A DNA stretch of 64,000 nt from CAUZIZ01 sp965219005 (GCA_965219005.1 CBDCMS010000002.1:496001-560000), one strand, 5' to 3'. Positions 42,222 through 51,598 are shown, counted from the first letter of the stretch. The notes: a model not told the origin generated them from the letters alone. A program made the numbers and translations.

Positions 42222-43991
42222 ATGAATCGTAGGGGATTTCTGGGAAGTACGTTTTGGGGACTGGCCGGAAGTTCGGGTTTCGGAATGGCGGCGTCCGCTC
42301 GTTCCAGTCCATCGGGACAAGACGTGATATCGGGTTCGGCCATCGAACTCTCACCGGAACACCTGGCAGCGGTGAATCGACGACGCCGAGTCGCGCAGAA
42401 TTTCGATGTGCTGCTGGTCGATCCGGAGACCTATCCGAGCGTCGAGGCCATCGTGAAGAGCCGCTTCACATTCATCGACGATCCGGACTCGGTCATTGAC
42501 AGCGTCTGGTGGAACTGGAGCGAGGGTAATGTGGTCCCTTATCCCAGCAAGTTCCTGCCTAACTTCAACCAACCCGGTTTCCAGAAATGGCTCGTGGACG
42601 GTGTTGATATCGTTCGGATCTTCCAAGACGAGACTCGCAAACGCGGCCTCGAGGTCTTCTTCTCTCACCGCATGAACGGATCTGACAACGATCCCCAGCA
42701 TATCCCTGAGCGGGGAACCTTTATCGATGACATGCAGAAGCAGAACCGCATACCCCTGAAGCAGGAGCACCCCGGCTGGCTCCTGTCAGCGCCCTGGAAC
42801 CCGAATGGGTACTGGAACTACGCGGTCCAAGGGGTCCGCGACTACGTCCTGCGCACGCTTCGTGAGATCGCGGAAGACTATGACTTTGATGGCCTGGAAC
42901 TGGACTTCGCACGCATCCCGATCATCTTTCCGCCCGGTGAGGCCTGGGAACACCGGGCGAAACTAACCGAGCTGATCCGCGATCTCCGACACCTGACCTT
43001 GAAGGTAGAACAACGCCGTGGTCGTCCCTTCCTGCTGGCTGCGCGAGTACCTGAGAACCTGATGGGATGCCACTTCGATGGCCTGGACGTCGAAACCTGG
43101 GCTCACGAGCAGCTGTTAGACCTCTTCGTCATGGGTTGCCGCAATTTTCAAGTGGACGTAGGGGCCTTCAGGCGCATCACCGAGGGTCTCCCTATCAAGC
43201 TCCTCTGCGCCCTCGACGACCACCATTCGTCGGACGGATACTGTGCCCCTCCGATCGAGGTCCTGCGTGGAGTCTGGTCCAATTGGTACCACCAGGGCGC
43301 CGACGGAATCCAGACCTTCAATTTCAAGTATGCTCCCGATCCCGGGGAACTCCACTGGCCGATCCACCGGCAGGCATTGAGGGAGATGGGGGGGCCGAAA
43401 GACATCCAATTCCTGGACAAGACTTTTGTCATGCAACGTCGAGGTGGTGGACACGGTCCTTCGGTCATCCCCAATCCCGAGAACTGGTCGACTCCCCGAC
43501 TGATGTACTTCAACACCAACATGCTGGCCCCCCTACCGGCGCAGCTGGACAACGATGGAAAAGCCGACACGCTGCTGACGCTTTACGTCGGGGACGATAT
43601 TCCTGCAATCGCTGACCGGGTCGCGAAACTGAGCCTGCGTCTCTTGCTGAGTGACCCCGCCACGATGGGGCTCGCCGAGAAGGGCAAGCTTCAGCCTGTC
43701 CTGGTCAGAGAATACATCGTTCCCAAGCGCAAGGGCGGTCCCGGTCCTGCTCCACTCTGGACCAGTCCTCCGGCGCTGGGCATCGAACAGCTCCTCCAGG
43801 TTCGGCTGAACAACCTTCCGCTGGGACTAGCCAGCCTGAATCAGGGCTGGCTCGAATATAGAGTCAGACCGGGTCAGCTGGCTCGAGGGGAGAACCTTCT
43901 GGGTATGCGTCTTTCAGGACGCGCCCCGCGGATCCGGGAACAAGTCCTCGTCGAGAAAGTAGAGCTGAGGGCAACCTATCACAGCGCCTAG
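42222..43991 (+). CDS. Tat-exported TIM-barrel (glycosyl-hydrolase-like) protein, paralogue B
   Basis: 589 residues, ATG after AGGAGAGATAGGC. Twin-arginine signal MNRRGFLGSTFWGLAGSSGF. The barrel (about 60-390) contains RGLEVFFSHRMNGSDNDPQH, YDFDGLELDFARIPIIFPPG (probable catalytic acidic strand), RPFLLAARVPENLMGCHFDG, LPIKLLCALDDHHSSDGYCA and YHQGADGIQTFNFKYAPDPG. A C-terminal beta-domain (about 420-589) has IEQLLQVRLNNLPLGLASLN and ARGENLLGMRLSGRAPRI. It shares order and motifs with the 28042-29754 protein. Substrate unknown. Confidence 0.75.
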   Translation: MNRRGFLGSTFWGLAGSSGFGMAASARSSPSGQDVISGSAIELSPEHLAAVNRRRRVAQNFDVLLVDPETYPSVEAIVKSRFTFIDDPDSVIDSVWWNWSEGNVVPYPSKFLPNFNQPGFQKWLVDGVDIVRIFQDETRKRGLEVFFSHRMNGSDNDPQHIPERGTFIDDMQKQNRIPLKQEHPGWLLSAPWNPNGYWNYAVQGVRDYVLRTLREIAEDYDFDGLELDFARIPIIFPPGEAWEHRAKLTELIRDLRHLTLKVEQRRGRPFLLAARVPENLMGCHFDGLDVETWAHEQLLDLFVMGCRNFQVDVGAFRRITEGLPIKLLCALDDHHSSDGYCAPPIEVLRGVWSNWYHQGADGIQTFNFKYAPDPGELHWPIHRQALREMGGPKDIQFLDKTFVMQRRGGGHGPSVIPNPENWSTPRLMYFNTNMLAPLPAQLDNDGKADTLLTLYVGDDIPAIADRVAKLSLRLLLSDPATMGLAEKGKLQPVLVREYIVPKRKGGPGPAPLWTSPPALGIEQLLQVRLNNLPLGLASLNQGWLEYRVRPGQLARGENLLGMRLSGRAPRIREQVLVEKVELRATYHSA

Positions 43992-44083
43992 GGGTACCTT
44001 CTGCGCATTTTCTTTCGCCCACGCCTTCCCTTCACCGCGTGCAGAAGCCAACTCCAAGCGGCTGGGTGGTATGATTCCGTCAA

Positions 44084-44710
44084 ATGCTCAAGGTCGGACT
44101 CACGGGTGGAATCGCCTGCGGGAAAAGCTACGTTCTAGCAGAACTACGCAAGTCTGGAGCCTACCCCCTCGACGCCGACGAGATCGCCCATTCCGTCATC
44201 ACACCAGAGGGGACGGCATACTCGGAGGTCATTGACGCTTTTGGATCGGAGATCCTAACCTCCGACAGGATCATCGACCGAAAAAAGCTGGGAGCGATCG
44301 TCTTCTCGGACCGGGCAGCGCTTGATCGGCTCAATCAGATCGTCCACCCTCATGTCTTTGCGGAAGAAAAGCGTCAGATCCTGGCCATCGAAGCCGACGT
44401 CGGAGAGACAGAGCGAGGTCTCTTGGTGATTGACGCCGCCTTGATGATCGAGGTGGGCACCTACCGCAATTACGACTCGGTGATCGTGGTGTACTGCCGT
44501 CCCGCCGTACAGCTGCACCGCCTGATGCAGCGGGATAATCTCTCCTCTGAGGAGGCCCTTAAAAGGATCCAGTCTCAGATGCCGGTGCTGAGGAAGCTGC
44601 GATACGCCGACTACGTTGTTGACAACTCAGGGGAGAGAACTGAGAGCCGGCGTCAGATACGCGGGATCTTAGCACAACTGATCCTTCGACAGACTGAGAA
44701 ATCGGTCTAG
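44084..44710 (+). CDS. coaE: Dephospho-CoA kinase
   Basis: 208 residues, cytoplasmic. The P-loop is MLKVGLTGGIACGKSYVLAE, followed by LDADEIAHSVITPEGTAYSE (D-A-D with conserved Asp), RIIDRKKLGAIVFSDRAALD, LNQIVHPHV and DAALMIEVGTYRNYDSVIVV. QLHRLMQRDNLSSEEALKRI is the LID-like helix. It phosphorylates the 3'-hydroxyl of dephospho-CoA, the last step of coenzyme A synthesis. Length is normal. Its end overlaps the convergent glycosyltransferase stop by four bases. Confidence 0.95.
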   Translation: MLKVGLTGGIACGKSYVLAELRKSGAYPLDADEIAHSVITPEGTAYSEVIDAFGSEILTSDRIIDRKKLGAIVFSDRAALDRLNQIVHPHVFAEEKRQILAIEADVGETERGLLVIDAALMIEVGTYRNYDSVIVVYCRPAVQLHRLMQRDNLSSEEALKRIQSQMPVLRKLRYADYVVDNSGERTESRRQIRGILAQLILRQTEKSV

Positions 44711-45441
44711 CTGGAAACGTTTTCCTCCGTCGTCTTAGGAGACGCGGAGTCCCTGGAGCGGACGGCATAGTACCCAATCGTCCAAAGGATACGCCCGCCG
44801 GCCCGGATAACTCCGGAAACCGTACCGCTGATCTTCGAGACGCCAGCCAGGCGACGATCCCAGGTGACGGGGACCTCCTGGATCCGCAGGCGCCGGATCA
44901 GGGCAAGAACCTGCATCTCAACGGTCCAACCCCAGGTCTGGTCCTTCATACCAAGTCGCTCGTAGGCGCGCCGTGTGATGGCTCTGAAGGGGCCGATATC
45001 CCGAAACGAGTACCCCCAGCGACAGGTGATGAGCCGAGTCGCGAACCAGGTGCCCCAGCGCTGAGGGAAGGTCATGTGGATTCCGGAGGATCTCCACCCC
45101 AGGACCAGGTCTGCCTGCCCCTCTCGAATCGGTTCCAGCAAATCCTGAACCTCTTGCGGCCGACTGGATCCATCTGCATCGAGGAAAAGCAAGACATCAG
45201 GCCAGGTCCCCAGTTCGGCGATTGCGCTCAGACAAGCGAGACCGTAACCAGACCTACCAGCGTAAACGACCTCGGCGCCGGCCCTCTCAGCCTCAGCCCG
45301 CGTACTATCGCCTGACCCATTGTCACAAACGACAATTCGCACCTCATCCATCCGGGAAACCGAGAGCAGACAGCCCTCCACGACCTGCCCCACCGATTCC
45401 TCTTCGTCACGTGCAGGGATAACAACACCTACCTTCATCAC
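44707..45441 (-). CDS. Family 2 glycosyltransferase (dolichol-phosphate-sugar synthase type)
   Basis: 244 residues. The GT-A fold is seen in KVGVVIPARDEEESVGQVVE, VRIVVCDNGSGDSTRAEAER, DVLLFLDADGSSRPQEVQDL (D-x-D metal motif), ADLVLGWRSSGIHMTFPQRW and GYSFRDIGPFRAITRRAYER. WGWTVEMQVLALIRRLRIQE carries the conserved W-x-x-E-M block. A short hydrophobic tail (GRILWTIGYYAVRS) suggests membrane association. It likely transfers a sugar to a polyprenyl phosphate, supplying the membrane glycosyltransferase just upstream, which runs on the same strand 61 bases away. Confidence 0.88.
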   Translation of the reverse strand: MMKVGVVIPARDEEESVGQVVEGCLLSVSRMDEVRIVVCDNGSGDSTRAEAERAGAEVVYAGRSGYGLACLSAIAELGTWPDVLLFLDADGSSRPQEVQDLLEPIREGQADLVLGWRSSGIHMTFPQRWGTWFATRLITCRWGYSFRDIGPFRAITRRAYERLGMKDQTWGWTVEMQVLALIRRLRIQEVPVTWDRRLAGVSKISGTVSGVIRAGGRILWTIGYYAVRSRDSASPKTTEENVSS

Positions 45442-45502
45442 CCGCTCCCATCATCCCTCATTGCAAACCACTCGCGGTCATCCTCGTCTCGGTGTGCCCA
45501 TC

Positions 45503-46933
45503 CTATCCGCTCTGGACGTTACGGTAGTTCCGAAACAGAACGCCGCTCGGGCTCAGGAGAGGTACTAGCAGGCAGACCCAGATCAGGGCGTGCTCCACGC
45601 TCCTGGTCAGACTCCACCAGAGAGGACGATAGTCGTGGTACTCGTAAAAGAAGCTGAGGTAATAGAGCCCCACGCTGCCGCACAGAACGACCAGGGCTCC
45701 GCTGATCCCTCTTTCCTGTGGCCGCAGAGCTAGCAGACCTGCCAAGGGCAGCCCATACCAGGGAAAAGGAGCGGGTAGCAGAAGGAACCAGATAAGCAGA
45801 ACCCACTGGAAGTCCCCAGCCAGGTCCGACAGCGTTCGGGCATGCCTCAACCAGGGCAAGACGATCCCAATCGACAGCACGATCAAGGCGAAGACCCAGC
45901 GAGGGTATGGCAACACTTCCTGGATCAGTGCAAAGACGCCCTCATTCATTCTCCACTGGTTACCGTAGGTCCTCAGGCCCTCCGTGAGCTGGGTCAAGCC
46001 CACCGAGAGGAAAGGCAGGAACCCAACCAGACCTACCAGGCAACTTCCCGAAACAAAGCCCAAAACTGGCATCATCCTTCCTGAACGTCGCCACACAAAC
46101 AGGACAACAGCAGGCAGCAGGATCAGCGGATAGAGTTTGGAGAGAAAAGCCATCCCCATCGCCACCGCCGCAAGAGCCAACCAGACACCACTGGAACGGG
46201 TCAGATATCTATGCAAGAAAAACAAGAGCAACAACACGAACAAAGTCACCAGGACGTCCATGTGAGCCGAGTTTATAACTTCCTTGAGCACCAGCGGATT
46301 CCAGGCGTAGAGAAGAACCCAGGGCCGCGGCAAATCGAAGAGGGGCAACAGGACAAGCAGGATCGAAATCACTCCGAGATCAACCGCCGTAAACACCCAT
46401 CGCTGTCCCTTCCAGTCCCACCCTGACAGCCGCGTTCCTACGGCGAAAGCCAGCTGTGAGACCGGAGGGTACACGGTCGGAATATAGGGATATCCGATTC
46501 GAGAAAGCGTGGTTTTGGCGGACGATTCTTTGAGCCTGCTCTTCAGTGGTTCAGGAGCACGCGCCATCGCGGCTACCGGAGACAGACGGTAGGGATTCTG
46601 GGCCGCATTGAGGACCTGTCCGTCGAGAACATATCGATAGACATCGTTTTCCTGGATCAGAGAGGAGGGAAGGAGTACCAAGCGTGCCAATCCACCCGCC
46701 GCAAGAATCAGCAGAAGCGGCCCCTTCCCACGGCTCTTTCCTAGCCGGGAAAAACCCATCAAGAACACGCACCACACCAGGCCGTAAAGGACGACAAAGG
46801 TGAGGATGGGCCGCTCGGAGTGGCCTTCTCCATACTTGAACTGGGAACTGATCCAGGTCCAGCCGAAACAAGTGAAGATCAGCAAGGTCGAGATTGAGGG
46901 CCAAAACCAATGATCCCTGATCCGAAACTCCAT
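45503..46933 (-). CDS. Polytopic membrane glycosyltransferase (GT87/GT39-like)
   Basis: 476 residues from ATG 46933; in-frame sequence up to 46984 lacks a ribosome site. About 12 helices. The first luminal loop carries LPSSLIQENDVYRYVLDGQV, with the acidic pair typical of GT-C enzymes, followed by AAQNPYRLSPVAAM and YIPTVYPPVSQLAFAVGTRL (the Y-P-P motif of GT87/DUF2029-type mannosyltransferases). Later helices include VLLYAWNPLVLKEVINSAHM, where W-N-P is also conserved. With the family 2 enzyme it forms a likely polyprenyl-phosphate-sugar pair building a cell-surface glycan. Confidence 0.82.
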   Translation of the reverse strand: MEFRIRDHWFWPSISTLLIFTCFGWTWISSQFKYGEGHSERPILTFVVLYGLVWCVFLMGFSRLGKSRGKGPLLLILAAGGLARLVLLPSSLIQENDVYRYVLDGQVLNAAQNPYRLSPVAAMARAPEPLKSRLKESSAKTTLSRIGYPYIPTVYPPVSQLAFAVGTRLSGWDWKGQRWVFTAVDLGVISILLVLLPLFDLPRPWVLLYAWNPLVLKEVINSAHMDVLVTLFVLLLLFFLHRYLTRSSGVWLALAAVAMGMAFLSKLYPLILLPAVVLFVWRRSGRMMPVLGFVSGSCLVGLVGFLPFLSVGLTQLTEGLRTYGNQWRMNEGVFALIQEVLPYPRWVFALIVLSIGIVLPWLRHARTLSDLAGDFQWVLLIWFLLLPAPFPWYGLPLAGLLALRPQERGISGALVVLCGSVGLYYLSFFYEYHDYRPLWWSLTRSVEHALIWVCLLVPLLSPSGVLFRNYRNVQSG

Positions 46934-46999
46934 GCCGACGCAGATCCCAAGCTCTTTTAGTGAAGTCCTGTCGGATGCGCCCAAACTGAGGGACTGGGG

Positions 47000-49843
47000 T
47001 CAGGCTGCCGAAGAACGATCAAGAACCTTCCGCAGTGCCTGGCCGGTGTAGGAACCCTCGCAATCCGCAATATCCTCCGGTCGTCCCTGGGCGATGACCC
47101 GGCCTCCTTGATTCCCACCACCCGGCCCCAGATCGATTACCCAGTCGGCACACTTAACCACTTCGAGGTTGTGCTCGATGACGATTACGGTATTGCCCAG
47201 ATTCACCAATTCAGAAAGGATCTTGAGCAATCTGCTTACATCCTCAAAGTGCAGACCCGTAGTAGGCTCATCCAGGATGTACAATGTCTTTCCCGTCGAT
47301 CGACGATTGAGCTCGCTGGAGAGCTTAACTCGCTGGGCTTCACCTCCCGACAGCGTTGTGGCCGACTGCCCCAGTTTGATGTAGCCCAATCCTACTTCCA
47401 GCAGTGTCCGAAGCCTATCTCTGATGGGAGGAAAGTTCTCCAACAACTCGTAGGACTCCTCAACCGTCATGTCGAGCACGTCAGAAATAGAGTGGCTGCC
47501 GTATTTGATCGCGCGGGTCTCGCGGTTGTATCGGGTTCCGTCACAGGTCTCACATAGGACATAGACATCTGGAAGGAAGTTCATTTCGATCTTCCGCAGC
47601 CCGTTGCCCTGACAGACCTCGCACCGCCCACCTTTCACGTTGAAGCTGAATCTGCCCGGTTTGTACCCACGCGCCCGGGACTCGGGAAGCAGCGCGAAGA
47701 GCTGTCTGATGGGGGTAAAGAGTCCCGTGTAGGTAGCCGGGTTGGACCGGGGCGTGCGACCAATAGGAGTTTGATCGATCTCGATTACCTTGTCGATGTG
47801 CTCCAATCCAGAGATCTCTCGGTGGACACCCGGTTCTAAGAGGGATCCGTAAAGTTCTCTCGAAAGGGCGCGGAACAGGACTTCATCCACCAGGGAAGAC
47901 TTGCCCGAGCCAGAGACCCCCGTTACAGCGGTGAAGAGACCCAACGGGAAAGCGACATCGATCGATCTCAGATTATTGTGTCGGACGCCCAGCAATTCGA
48001 TCGTCTTGCTACTGCTCGAACGCCGCCGTTCTGGCGTTTCGATCACCCGGCTCCCTCGCAGGTATGAGGCTGTCAGGGACTGGTCGTTCTCGAGAACCTC
48101 GGATAGATTCCCCTGGGCTACCACCGCCCCTCCTTCGCTCGCCGCTCCCGGCCCCAGATCCACTAGATAGTCTCCATTTCGGATCGTATCTTCATCATGC
48201 TCTACAACCACGATGGTATTCCCTAGATCGCGTAACTGCCGGAGAGTTCCCAACAGACTTTGTACATCTCGGGGATGGAGGCCGACGGAGGGTTCGTCCA
48301 GCACGTAGAGCACTCCCCTCAAACGAGAGCCCACCTGAGTCGCCAGGCGCACCCGCTGAGCTTCGCCGCCGGACAGCGAAACTGCCTTGCGATCAAGCGT
48401 GAGGTAGGAAAGTCCGACCTCCAGGAGAAAGCCCATTCGATGCTGAATCTCCTCGACAATCTGACCGGCAATCGCCTGCTCCCGCGGCGAAAGACTGATG
48501 TTCCCGAGAGCTTCGAGACTATCGTCCAAAGACATCCGACAATACGCTGAAATGGAATGGCCGCCTATTTTGACCGAACGACTCTCGGGACGAAGCCGGC
48601 TCCCCTCACAGGCCGGGCAATCTCTCTCAGCCATGAAGCTGAGCAATTGTTGCCTCTTTCGGTCGCTTCCAGTGGCTTCGATCCGATGCTTGAACCAGTG
48701 ATCCAGCCCCCTGAAGAGGGCGTCGTAGGAGAAGCCTTCATACTGGTAGCGGATGGGCTTACCGAGTCCACCCTGAAGCGCATCCAGTACCCGATCGGGG
48801 AACTTCGAAAAGGACAAGCGGGGACTCAACGAGAATCGCTTTAGCAAAGCCCGTGCCGATTCACGGAACAGATTGAGCAAATCCCGATCGGCCAGCTGCA
48901 GCGTCAGGTCGTCGACCGCGGCTTTCGGATTCTGCACCAGCCTCTCCAGGCTCACCCCAAGCTGTACCCCCAGACCTTCGCAGACGGGACAACTTCCGTA
49001 CTTGCTGTTGAACGAGAAGCTGCGCGGCTCCAGGGTCGGTACGCTGACACCACAATCCACGCACGCCATGCTCTCGGAAACCAGGATCTCGGGCCCTCCA
49101 ACAACCGAGACTGTAACCAACCCTTCCGCTATCTGGATTGCTTGCCGCACTGAATTCTCGAGGCGAATCCGGCTTTGAGGGCTGACCGCCAGGCGATCCA
49201 CCACGATCTCTAGCGTGTGGTTCTTTCGCTGGTCCAGCTGAGGAGGATCCTCCAACTCGATCATCCTGCCGTCCACACGAGCCCGGATGAACCCCTCCTT
49301 CGAATACTGCTCGAAGACTTTCTTGAACTCTCCTTTTCGGTCCCGAACTACGGGAGCCAGGATCATGCAGCGGTCCCGAACTACGGGAGCCAGGATCATG
49401 CAGCGGCCTCCCTGAGCTATTTCCTGGATTCTTTCGACAATCTGATCGACCGACTGGCGACTGATGACGCGATCACATTGGGGGCAATGGGGAGTCCCGA
49501 TGCTGGAAAAAAGAAGCCTCAGGTAGTCATAGATTTCGGTGATGGTCCCCACCGTGGACCGGACGTTCCTCGAGGTCGTCTTCTGCTCGATTGAGATGGC
49601 CGGGGAGAGTCCTTCAATGGAATCGACTTCGGGCTTCTCCATCTGCTCCAAGAACTGTCGGGCGTAGGTGGAAAGAGACTCGATATAGCGCCTCTGTCCC
49701 TCCGCATACAGGGTATCGAAGGCCAGGCTCGACTTCCCGGATCCACTCAAACCCGTGATTACGGTGATCTGGTCTCGTGGAAGGTCTAAGTTGACGTTCT
49801 TGAGGTTGTGCTGTCTGGCACCACGGATGGAGAGATGCTTCAT
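47000..49843 (-). CDS. uvrA: UvrABC excinuclease subunit A, with 11-residue internal duplication
   Basis: 947 residues from ATG 49843 (MKHLSIRGARQHNLKNVNLD). The frame is open upstream to 50125, but that part is repeat sequence. Two ABC modules are complete: Walker A GLSGSGKSSLAFDTLYAEGQ and GVSGSGKSSLVDEVLFRALS, signatures LSGGEAQRVRLATQ and LSGGEAQRVKLSSE, and Walker B LYVLDEPSVGLHP and LYILDEPTTGLHF. Zinc-module pairs CPQC, CVDC/CPVC, CPAC and CEVC/CETC are present. At residues 147-168 the segment RCMILAPVVRD occurs twice in tandem, from a 33-bp exact DNA duplication; other UvrA proteins have one copy. It recognises DNA lesions for nucleotide excision repair in the cytoplasm. Confidence 0.95.
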   Translation of the reverse strand: MKHLSIRGARQHNLKNVNLDLPRDQITVITGLSGSGKSSLAFDTLYAEGQRRYIESLSTYARQFLEQMEKPEVDSIEGLSPAISIEQKTTSRNVRSTVGTITEIYDYLRLLFSSIGTPHCPQCDRVISRQSVDQIVERIQEIAQGGRCMILAPVVRDRCMILAPVVRDRKGEFKKVFEQYSKEGFIRARVDGRMIELEDPPQLDQRKNHTLEIVVDRLAVSPQSRIRLENSVRQAIQIAEGLVTVSVVGGPEILVSESMACVDCGVSVPTLEPRSFSFNSKYGSCPVCEGLGVQLGVSLERLVQNPKAAVDDLTLQLADRDLLNLFRESARALLKRFSLSPRLSFSKFPDRVLDALQGGLGKPIRYQYEGFSYDALFRGLDHWFKHRIEATGSDRKRQQLLSFMAERDCPACEGSRLRPESRSVKIGGHSISAYCRMSLDDSLEALGNISLSPREQAIAGQIVEEIQHRMGFLLEVGLSYLTLDRKAVSLSGGEAQRVRLATQVGSRLRGVLYVLDEPSVGLHPRDVQSLLGTLRQLRDLGNTIVVVEHDEDTIRNGDYLVDLGPGAASEGGAVVAQGNLSEVLENDQSLTASYLRGSRVIETPERRRSSSSKTIELLGVRHNNLRSIDVAFPLGLFTAVTGVSGSGKSSLVDEVLFRALSRELYGSLLEPGVHREISGLEHIDKVIEIDQTPIGRTPRSNPATYTGLFTPIRQLFALLPESRARGYKPGRFSFNVKGGRCEVCQGNGLRKIEMNFLPDVYVLCETCDGTRYNRETRAIKYGSHSISDVLDMTVEESYELLENFPPIRDRLRTLLEVGLGYIKLGQSATTLSGGEAQRVKLSSELNRRSTGKTLYILDEPTTGLHFEDVSRLLKILSELVNLGNTVIVIEHNLEVVKCADWVIDLGPGGGNQGGRVIAQGRPEDIADCEGSYTGQALRKVLDRSSAA
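49341..49406. repeat. 33-bp exact tandem duplication inside uvrA
   Basis: TCCCGAACTACGGGAGCCAG followed by GATCATGCAGCGG occurs at 49341-49373 and again at 49374-49406 without a mismatch, in frame. Recent replication slippage is the simplest cause. Confidence 0.97.
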
Positions 49844-49895
49844 CGAAGATACAAGATACGACAAGAGGCCGGCGCGTCCGGTTAGGTCTCCAACA

Positions 49896-50062
49896 AGATA
49901 CAAACAAGCACCAAATTCCAAATCCCAAACAGACCTCTGGAGGTCTAGCCAAAAGCTGTCGAACTGTTGGCGCAATTCACTAGTTCCAATCGAGCCGACC
50001 AGAGGCCTTCTCCTCCAATCGTTTGAGATTTGGTACTTGGAATTTGGTGCTTGTTCGTATCT
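49896..50062. repeat. Large imperfect palindrome upstream of uvrA
   Basis: Left arm AGATACAAACAAGCACCAAA (49896 on) followed by TTCCAAATCCCAAAC. Right arm, read in reverse complement, gives AGATACGAACAAGCACCAAA then TTCCAAGTACCAAATCTCAAAC. The centre has CAGACCTCTGGAGGTCT and GACCAGAGGCC as further complementary text. It occupies most of the 319-base gap in front of uvrA and could place the promoter in a cruciform or be a MITE-like element. Confidence 0.8.
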
Positions 50063-50162
50063 TGTAGTATCTTGTGCCTTGGGAATTGGACGACTAGCTT
50101 GGAATTGAGATCGTAGCGAGAACAAGGTTTCCTGCTATCTGAACCACTACGGCCGGGGCGGG

Positions 50163-51500
50163 TCATCGCAGCCTGAGTCTCTCGGTCTGAACTCGACCCT
50201 TCCTTACAAACTGGAGAATCAGGAACTCATTTCCGGGAAGCTCCAGCAACTTCCTTAAATCGTCTGCCTGTTGAACCTGACGCCCGTTCACCCGGATAAG
50301 GATATCACCGGACTGAAATCCTGATTTCTGTGCCAGGCTATCGCTTACAACCGACTTCACCAGCAGGCCTCGATCAATGGGAGATTGGAAGCTTCTCGCC
50401 TGTTGTGGGGTTAAGGGAGCAACCACCAATCCCAGGGATAGTTGGGGTGGCAAGAGTGTCCGATGGACGCGAAACTCTTCTGTACGACCTTGTCCCGACC
50501 CCTCAAAAAGCTCTAGTTTCCAAGAAAGCGAAGGACGCTTTCCACCCCACTCACCCAGAGTCGCAGCGATCAGCATCTGCTCTTTCTCCCGGCTGATGAG
50601 CACATCGATCTGATCGCCCGGCTTCTTCGCCTCGATACTCGAGAGCAGGTCGTCCCGGTTCCTGGTCTCGTGATCATCCACCTTCAAGATGACATCTCCG
50701 GGCAAGAACCCAGCTTTCTGCGCCGGACTCTCAGGAACTATTTCCTCGATGTCAAGGATCACGGAAGCCTCTCGCAGGAAAATCCCCAACCACCCGGCTC
50801 GGACATTGCCTCCTTTTCGAACCACCGCTTCTGCCGATTCTTGAATCGTCTGGAGGGGAAGGAGATGGCAATTGACAATCCTTCGACTGAAAGGATGCAG
50901 AGCTACGCGCGTGAGCACACCCACCAGCCGATCACTGGAATCGAAAACAAAACTCCCCTCCCAGGTGCGGGTGTCCCGCAAGGGATCAGAGGCCTTGATC
51001 TGAAGTGCCCTTTGAGTCCCAATCCCGCCCGAGTCCCATCGGAGCACCGAGCCAACATCTATCTCCCAACCTTTTCCTCCCGGGTAAACGACCCGAAGTC
51101 CCTTTTCAGAAAACGAAGCCGTGGGAGGCAGGGACAGTTCATGTTCCTGAGTGGACTCCAGAATGGCTAGATGGATTCTCTCGTCTACTCCGATCAGGCG
51201 TACCGGATGCTCAGCCTCTCCCCACACCTGGATCATCAAACGGACGCCGGGAAGGCTCAAATCGGGACCATGGCTCCCGACATAGGACAGGATGTATCTC
51301 GAATCCAGGAAAGCACCCTTGAACTGGATCCTTTCACGGACGGTGGGCTGGGGAATCAAGTGCCCCTGGAAGACGATACCGCTGGACTCCCGATCCAGGT
51401 ACACTCTGACCAGGGACTCGAAGGGAGCCTCTCCAGCTTCGAGGCCTTCAGCCCAAAGCCCTAGTAAGCCGAGCGTGAATATCAGAAGCCAGCGGCGCAT
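50163..51500 (-). CDS. HtrA-like protein with degenerate protease domain and two PDZ domains
   Basis: 445 residues with a signal peptide (WLLIFTLGLLGLWAEGLEAG). The N-terminal half (about 25-225) follows the trypsin-like HtrA layout but the triad is missing: the His region reads GAFLDSRYILSYVGSHG, the Asp region RLIGVDERIHLAIL, and the Ser region, normally G-N-S-G-G, reads TWEGSFVFDSSDRLVGVLT. PDZ1 (about 230-315) contains AGWLGIFL, SPAQKAGFLPGDVILKVDDH; PDZ2 (about 355-442) has SLGLVVAPLT, SLAQKSGFQSGDILIRVNGR. It is periplasmic or membrane attached. It lies 98 bases downstream of the anti-sigma gene, so it is probably part of an envelope-stress unit as a sensor or chaperone rather than a protease. 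Confidence 0.82.
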   Translation of the reverse strand: MRRWLLIFTLGLLGLWAEGLEAGEAPFESLVRVYLDRESSGIVFQGHLIPQPTVRERIQFKGAFLDSRYILSYVGSHGPDLSLPGVRLMIQVWGEAEHPVRLIGVDERIHLAILESTQEHELSLPPTASFSEKGLRVVYPGGKGWEIDVGSVLRWDSGGIGTQRALQIKASDPLRDTRTWEGSFVFDSSDRLVGVLTRVALHPFSRRIVNCHLLPLQTIQESAEAVVRKGGNVRAGWLGIFLREASVILDIEEIVPESPAQKAGFLPGDVILKVDDHETRNRDDLLSSIEAKKPGDQIDVLISREKEQMLIAATLGEWGGKRPSLSWKLELFEGSGQGRTEEFRVHRTLLPPQLSLGLVVAPLTPQQARSFQSPIDRGLLVKSVVSDSLAQKSGFQSGDILIRVNGRQVQQADDLRKLLELPGNEFLILQFVRKGRVQTERLRLR

Positions 51501-51598
51501 CTCTGCCTCAATTCGAGTCCTTGCACAATCTCATTGACTTCGACGATGTAGTGGATCACGGCCTGATTGACTCGGGCCGCTTGCTGTCAGCCCAGGAA

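Noticed and set aside
49843..50125. Longer uvrA start at 50125
   Set aside because: The extra 94 codons translate the palindromic repeat; UvrA proteins begin at the M-x-x-L-x-I-R-G-A-R-x-H-N-L-K segment.
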